The notes beneath the pieces are model-generated. The model had not been told where the DNA came from and made no database searches. It saw only the letters and a list, made by a program, of their open reading frames with translations. Positions 60,331-64,000 of a DNA stretch of 64,000 nucleotides are shown piece by piece. A program made the position numbers and the translations under genes. Where the stretch lies: the NCBI GenBank assembly GCA_045807125.1, contig JBJMHZ010000049.1:186001-250000 (forward strand), read 5' to 3'. Position 1 is the first letter of the stretch, and each line of letters opens with the position of its first letter. The stretch is from JBJMHZ01 sp045807125 (GTDB lineage: Bacteria; Actinomycetota; Actinomycetes; JAWWOL01).

Positions 60331-61397
60331 GCCGCGCTCCCGACGGGCCGCAGCTCGCCGCACCGGTCGACGAGCTCACCGCGTTCCTCGTCGACACGCC
60401 GTCGGTGAGCGGGGACGAGCGCGCGCTGGCCGACTGGGCGCACGACCGGCTCGGCGGCTGCGGGCACCTGCGGGTCGACCGCGACGGCGACGCGGTGGTG
60501 GCGCGCACCGGTCTCGGCCGCCCGACGAGGGTGGTCGTCGCCGGCCACCTCGACACCGTGCCGATCGCGGGCAACGTCCCGTCCCGCCGCGAGGGCGACC
60601 GCCTGCACGGCTGCGGCAGCGCCGACATGAAGTCGGGCGTGGCGGTGATGCTCCACCTCGCGGCCGCCGTGCGCGAGCCCCGGTACGACGTCACCTACGT
60701 CCTCTACGACTGCGAGGAGGTCGAGGCCGACCGCAACGGGCTCGGCCGCCTCGCCCGCGCGCACCCGGAGTGGCTCGCCGGCGACCTCGCGGTGCTCATG
60801 GAGCCCACCGCCGGGGAGGTGGAGGCCGGCTGCCAGGGCACGCTGCGGGTCGAGGTGACGGTGCCGGGCCGGCGGGCGCACTCGGCCAGGTCCTGGCTCG
60901 GCGACAACGCGATCCACCGGGCCGGCGAGCTGCTCGCCACCCTCGCCGGCTACGTGCCGCGCCGGCCGGTGGTCGACGGGCTGGAGTACCACGAGGGACT
61001 CAACGCCGTGCTGGTGCGCGGCGGGGTGGCCGGCAACGTGATCCCCGACGAGTGCGTCATCACCGTCAACCACCGCTTCGCGCCGGACCGCTCGCCCGAG
61101 GAGGCGCTCGCCCATGTGCGCGAGGCGCTGGCGCCGTACGACTGCGTCCTCGTCGACGCGGCCCCCGGCGCCCGGCCGGGCCTCGACCGGCCGCTCGCCC
61201 GCGAGCTCGTCGCGGCGGTCGGCCGCGAGCCCAGGGCGAAGTACGGCTGGACCGACGTCGCCCGGTTCTCCGCGCTCGGCGTGCCGGCGGTCAACTACGG
61301 GCCGGGCGACCCCAACCTCGCGCACACGAGGGACGAGCACGTCGAGCTGCCGATGGTCGCCGCGTGCGCGCGGACGCTGGCCGGCTGGTTGCGCTGA
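60327..61397 (+). CDS. dapE: Succinyl-diaminopimelate desuccinylase
   Basis: 356-residue M20 metallopeptidase-family enzyme. Zinc ligands are seen in AGHLDTVP, GCGSADMKSG, YDCEEVE and the C-terminal HTRDEHVE. A dimerisation domain (about 170-285) contains RRAHSARSWLG. It releases succinate to give LL-DAP. Translation is coupled to dapD by the ATGA overlap. Confidence 0.93.
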   Translation: MSRAPDGPQLAAPVDELTAFLVDTPSVSGDERALADWAHDRLGGCGHLRVDRDGDAVVARTGLGRPTRVVVAGHLDTVPIAGNVPSRREGDRLHGCGSADMKSGVAVMLHLAAAVREPRYDVTYVLYDCEEVEADRNGLGRLARAHPEWLAGDLAVLMEPTAGEVEAGCQGTLRVEVTVPGRRAHSARSWLGDNAIHRAGELLATLAGYVPRRPVVDGLEYHEGLNAVLVRGGVAGNVIPDECVITVNHRFAPDRSPEEALAHVREALAPYDCVLVDAAPGARPGLDRPLARELVAAVGREPRAKYGWTDVARFSALGVPAVNYGPGDPNLAHTRDEHVELPMVAACARTLAGWLR

Positions 61398-61418
61398 GGC
61401 CGGCGCTCGCCGCCACGG

Positions 61419-62312
61419 CTAGGGGATCGTGGTCGGCTCGGCGCCGAACCACTTCTCGTAGAGCCGCCGCCAGGTGCCGTCCCGCTTGATCTGGGCGAGC
61501 CACTGGTTGGCGCTTCGGAGGAGCAGCGGGTTGCCGTTCTTCTTGACGGCGAGCCCGTAGCGCTCGCCGGTGTTGAACCGCGCGCTCACCTCGAAGCGCG
61601 GGTCGCGCTTGGCCAGATCGAGGCACACCGGGGTGTCGGTGACAGCCGCGTCGATGCTCCTGCTGGTCAGCCCCTGCTCCTCGGCGGTGAGGTTGTCGTA
61701 GCTGATCACCTCGACGCCGCGCGGCTTGTGGCGCAGGACGTACGTCTCGCCGGTGGTTCCGTTCTGGACGCCGATCCGCTTGCCGGCCAGCGACGGCAGC
61801 GAGTCGTACGGCGCGCCCGCCCGGACCAGCAGCGCCTGGCCGCCGATCAGGTACGGCGCGGTGTAGTCGGCGACCCGCTGGCGGGCCGGGGTGATCGTGA
61901 GGCCGGACGTGGCGAGGTCGCAGCGGCCGATGTTGAGGGCGTAGCCCGAGGGGATCAGCCGGAACTCGGTCTGCTGGTACTTGTCGACGAGCCCCAGCCG
62001 CTTGGCGAGCAGGTGGACCAGGTCGATGTCGAAGCCCACTACCGTGGTGCCCTCCTCGTACTCCAGCGGCCGGTACGGCAGGTGGGTGCACACGGTCAGC
62101 GTCCCCGGATTGATCAGGTTGATCCTTCCGGCCGGCGGGGCGACCGCGCCCCCCGGGCGGCGCTCGGCGAGGTGGAGGGCCAGGCCCGTGGCGCCGACCG
62201 CGATGGCGCCCGTGACGAGCATCAGCACGATCCGGCGAGGCCGGACGCCCCGCGCCGGGCGGCGCCGGCCGTCCTGCGCCTGGTGACGGTGCGCTTTCCA
62301 GAAAGCGGTCAT
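61419..62312 (-). CDS. Polar amino-acid ABC transporter solute-binding protein, membrane-anchored
   Basis: 297-residue family-3 solute-binding protein. A basic N-terminus with a single hydrophobic segment (about 27-47, IVLMLVTGAIAVGATGLALHL) looks like an uncleaved anchor; no lipobox Cys is evident. The binding fold follows: LTVCTHLPYRPLEYE, GFDIDLVHLLAKRLGL, CDLATSGLTITPARQRVADY and AGKRIGVQNGTTGETYV. No permease or ATPase gene adjoins it. GAGGGG precedes the ATG. The 256-bp gap to the next gene holds nothing recognisable. Confidence 0.82.
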   Translation of the reverse strand: MTAFWKAHRHQAQDGRRRPARGVRPRRIVLMLVTGAIAVGATGLALHLAERRPGGAVAPPAGRINLINPGTLTVCTHLPYRPLEYEEGTTVVGFDIDLVHLLAKRLGLVDKYQQTEFRLIPSGYALNIGRCDLATSGLTITPARQRVADYTAPYLIGGQALLVRAGAPYDSLPSLAGKRIGVQNGTTGETYVLRHKPRGVEVISYDNLTAEEQGLTSRSIDAAVTDTPVCLDLAKRDPRFEVSARFNTGERYGLAVKKNGNPLLLRSANQWLAQIKRDGTWRRLYEKWFGAEPTTIP

Positions 62313-62568
62313 GACGATCCCCTCATCCCCCTTCATCGCCCTTCGACGGGCTCCATGGCGCGCTCCAGGGGGATGGCGCATGCGCTGCCGGCGGGTCATC
62401 CCGCGGTGCAGTCACCTGGCTCTGGTCCTTCCCCCGCATGGCGCCGAGCCTGGCTCGCTCCCCTTGGCGCAGGCGCCCCGCAGACCCCCCGCAGGCGCCG
62501 CTGTCCTGTCCCAGTTCACGGTAGGCGCAGGGCAGCCGGGCATGAACCGGCCCGGCGATAGTCGTGCG

Positions 62569-63611
62569 TCAGCCGTGGGAGCCTGACATCTCGACGGCGA
62601 TCTCGCGGGCCCGCTGCTCGGTCATCGAAGTGCCAGAGAGCGCGAGCATCCCGCCCTTGATCTGCTGCTGGACGGCCGGCGCGCTCAGCACCTCGTCGTC
62701 GTAGATGAGGGCGAGCTGGTCGCGTGGCGGGGCCTTCCCCGCCACCTGCCTGGTGAGGTCGGCGTACCGCCGCGCATCGGGCGGCGTCAGCTCGACGCTC
62801 ACGAACCATTGGCCGACCCGCACGTCGTGCACGGCAGTCGCCGAGACCGTGCGCCACACGTCGATGGGCGGCCACGCGACGACGTAGCAGCTCGACCCGT
62901 CCGCGCCGCGGTAGATCTCCTCGTTCGAGCGGGCTCGGCAGATGCCGTTGACCGGCGGCCGGATGGCGAGCACCTGGCGGATGTAGAGCACGAACGGCTC
63001 GCTGGTGACCAGCGGTTGCCCGGCCGCGCCGTAGGCGTGCCAGACGCCGTAGTGGATGCGCCGGTCCAGGACGACGGCCACGCGCTCCGGGAAGCCGCGC
63101 CCCTCGACGAACCGGGCGCGCAGCTGCGCGCCGTGGTCACCCTCGACCGTGGCCGACGCGACGTCGTCGCGCACGGCGGCCAGGGCGATGCGCGCCTCGG
63201 CGGGGATCTCTCCCTCGTACGGGCCCGCGCTCAGCGCGTTCTTCCTGCCCAACTGCTCCACCGCGGAGCAACCGGCGTTGTCGGTCGCCTCGTCGCCCGC
63301 GCCGCTCGCGGCTCGGTGCGCCATGCACAGCTGCCCGTGCGACCAGTAGACGTAGTAGTCGATGCCGTCGAGCGAGCCGACGGGCACGATCTCGGTGTCG
63401 GCCGGTCGCTGCCGCCCGACGGCAGGCCGATCCCGAGGCCGATGGCCGTGGCGACCACCGCGGCGGCTGCCGTGCCGACGGTCAGCGCGACCCGCCGGCG
63501 CCGGTCGGCCCGTACCCGGCGGCGGTGCTCCTCCCACGCGTCGGGCGCGCTCTCGACCGTGTCGGCCCAGGCGCCCAGCGCCGCGCGAAGGCGGTCCTCG
63601 GTGGCGGTCAT
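62569..63611 (-). pseudogene. Frameshifted membrane protein with SecD-like C-terminal domain
   Basis: The 5' part encodes MTATEDRLRAALGAW and one TM segment (VALTVGTAAAAVVATAIGLGI), typical of the gene after an ECF sigma. The rest lies in another frame from ADTEIVPVGSLDG onward; the frame changes near 63400-63415. The C-terminal part (RDQLALIYDDEVLSAPAV, IKGGMLALSG, EQRAREIAVEM) matches the SecDF P1 head. The start overlaps the sigma factor stop by ATGA. A one-base indel, real or sequencing-derived, breaks it. Confidence 0.7.
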
Positions 63612-64000
63612 GAGCGAGCCTCCATGGTGCGTTCGAGGGCGGCGATGGCGCGCGCCGCATGCGACTTCACGGCGCCGCGGGAGATGCCCATCGCGTCGGC
63701 GATCTCGGCCTCGGACAGGTCGAGCCAATAGCGCAGCACCAGCACCTCGCGCTGCCTGCCCGGCAGCGACCGGCACAGGTTGACCACCGTGCTGCGCAGG
63801 TACGGCAGGGCCGCGCCAGGGTCGCGCAACCGACCGGCCGTGCGGTGCAGCCGGGCGAAGGACTCCTGCACCACGTCCTCCGGGTCGTCGGCCCCGAGCA
63901 GGCTGGCCAGCCGGACCAGCCCACGGAAGTGCCCGGTGAACAGCGCGTGCAGGGCGTCGGCCGGTGGCGCGTCCGCGCGGGTGCGGTCACGTGGCGTGGT
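63608..64000 (-). CDS. ECF sigma factor, partial, with missing sigma2-sigma4 linker
   Basis: C-terminal part of a SigE-like ECF sigma factor; the 5' end is outside the window. Region 2 is seen in HALFTGHFRGLVRLASLLG and EDVVQESFARLHR. Region 4 is LPGRQREVLVLRYWLDLSEA with the GISRGAVKSHAARAI helix. The two regions are joined at STVVNLCRS-LPGRQ (about 63766), whereas relatives have roughly 40-50 residues of linker there. This in-frame deletion may cripple it; the next gene is also frameshifted. Confidence 0.75.
   Translation of the reverse strand, partial: TTPRDRTRADAPPADALHALFTGHFRGLVRLASLLGADDPEDVVQESFARLHRTAGRLRDPGAALPYLRSTVVNLCRSLPGRQREVLVLRYWLDLSEAEIADAMGISRGAVKSHAARAIAALERTMEARS

Overview
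The window is very GC-rich, uses many GTG starts, and carries mycothiol (MshB), a mycobacterial-type 7Fe ferredoxin, the succinylase DAP branch and a SARP regulator. This points to an actinomycete, possibly a chemosensory-gene-bearing lineage such as Micromonosporales or Frankiales (inference; family not resolvable here). It has two parts: a natural-product gene cluster (about 2.2-39.8 kb) and a core-like segment (about 40-64 kb).

Cluster, left arm: a SARP activator; a leftward operon of free ACP, one 2108-aa highly reducing PKS (KS-AT-DH-ER-KR-ACP), type II thioesterase and two paralogous SnoaL-fold proteins; a leftward luciferase-like monooxygenase/hydrolase pair; a rightward acyl-CoA ligase; an MFS exporter; a K+ channel; and a PLP decarboxylase.

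Cluster, core: an operon opened by a tRNA-like gene encodes an acyl-CoA-dehydrogenase-fold protein, a small membrane protein, a ferritin-like diiron protein, an APC transporter, a second-type seryl-tRNA synthetase and a VOC protein. Next come an Ogt-AlkA DNA-repair fusion and an aminoacyl-tRNA transferase-type (DUF2156) protein. This set matches, role by role, the valanimycin N-N/azoxy pathway: decarboxylase VlmD, N-hydroxylase VlmH, SerRS VlmL, Ser-tRNA transferase VlmA, N-N-forming VlmO and diiron VlmB. A SARP-driven, overlapping seven-gene operon follows: sulfotransferase, LivK-fold protein, ThDP enzyme, CBS-like PLP enzyme, GLFV dehydrogenase, fumarase/ASL-family lyase, SDR.

Most striking observation: three copies of a class II (long variable arm), G73, serine-type tRNA lie inside the cluster. 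The elbow and acceptor look intact, but the anticodon stem-loop folds best with a 5-nt loop, so it probably cannot decode. Two copies form their own unit with a promoter and intrinsic terminator; the third heads the N-N operon. Seven promoters, including both tRNA promoters, carry GTCAG-type direct repeats at exactly 11-bp spacing with a -10-like hexamer 15-16 nt downstream, the classic SARP operator geometry. I infer a dedicated, co-regulated seryl-tRNA supply line (tRNA, SerRS, transferase) for making an azoxy or hydrazine product joined to a polyketide chain, with DNA-alkylation repair as likely self-protection.

Core segment: Hsp20 and a MerR/HspR-like regulator, pterin dehydratase, Nudix, hemerythrin, TypA, MshB, an FtsH-like AAA protease, a chemosensory set (CheW, receptor, CheA-REC, REC-GAF), flavin reductase, DUF2254, a shrunken CysRS/MshC-like protein, a DUF3050 protein, ferredoxin, DapC-DapD-DapE, a solute-binding protein, and a decaying sigma factor/SecD-like pair running off the right edge.
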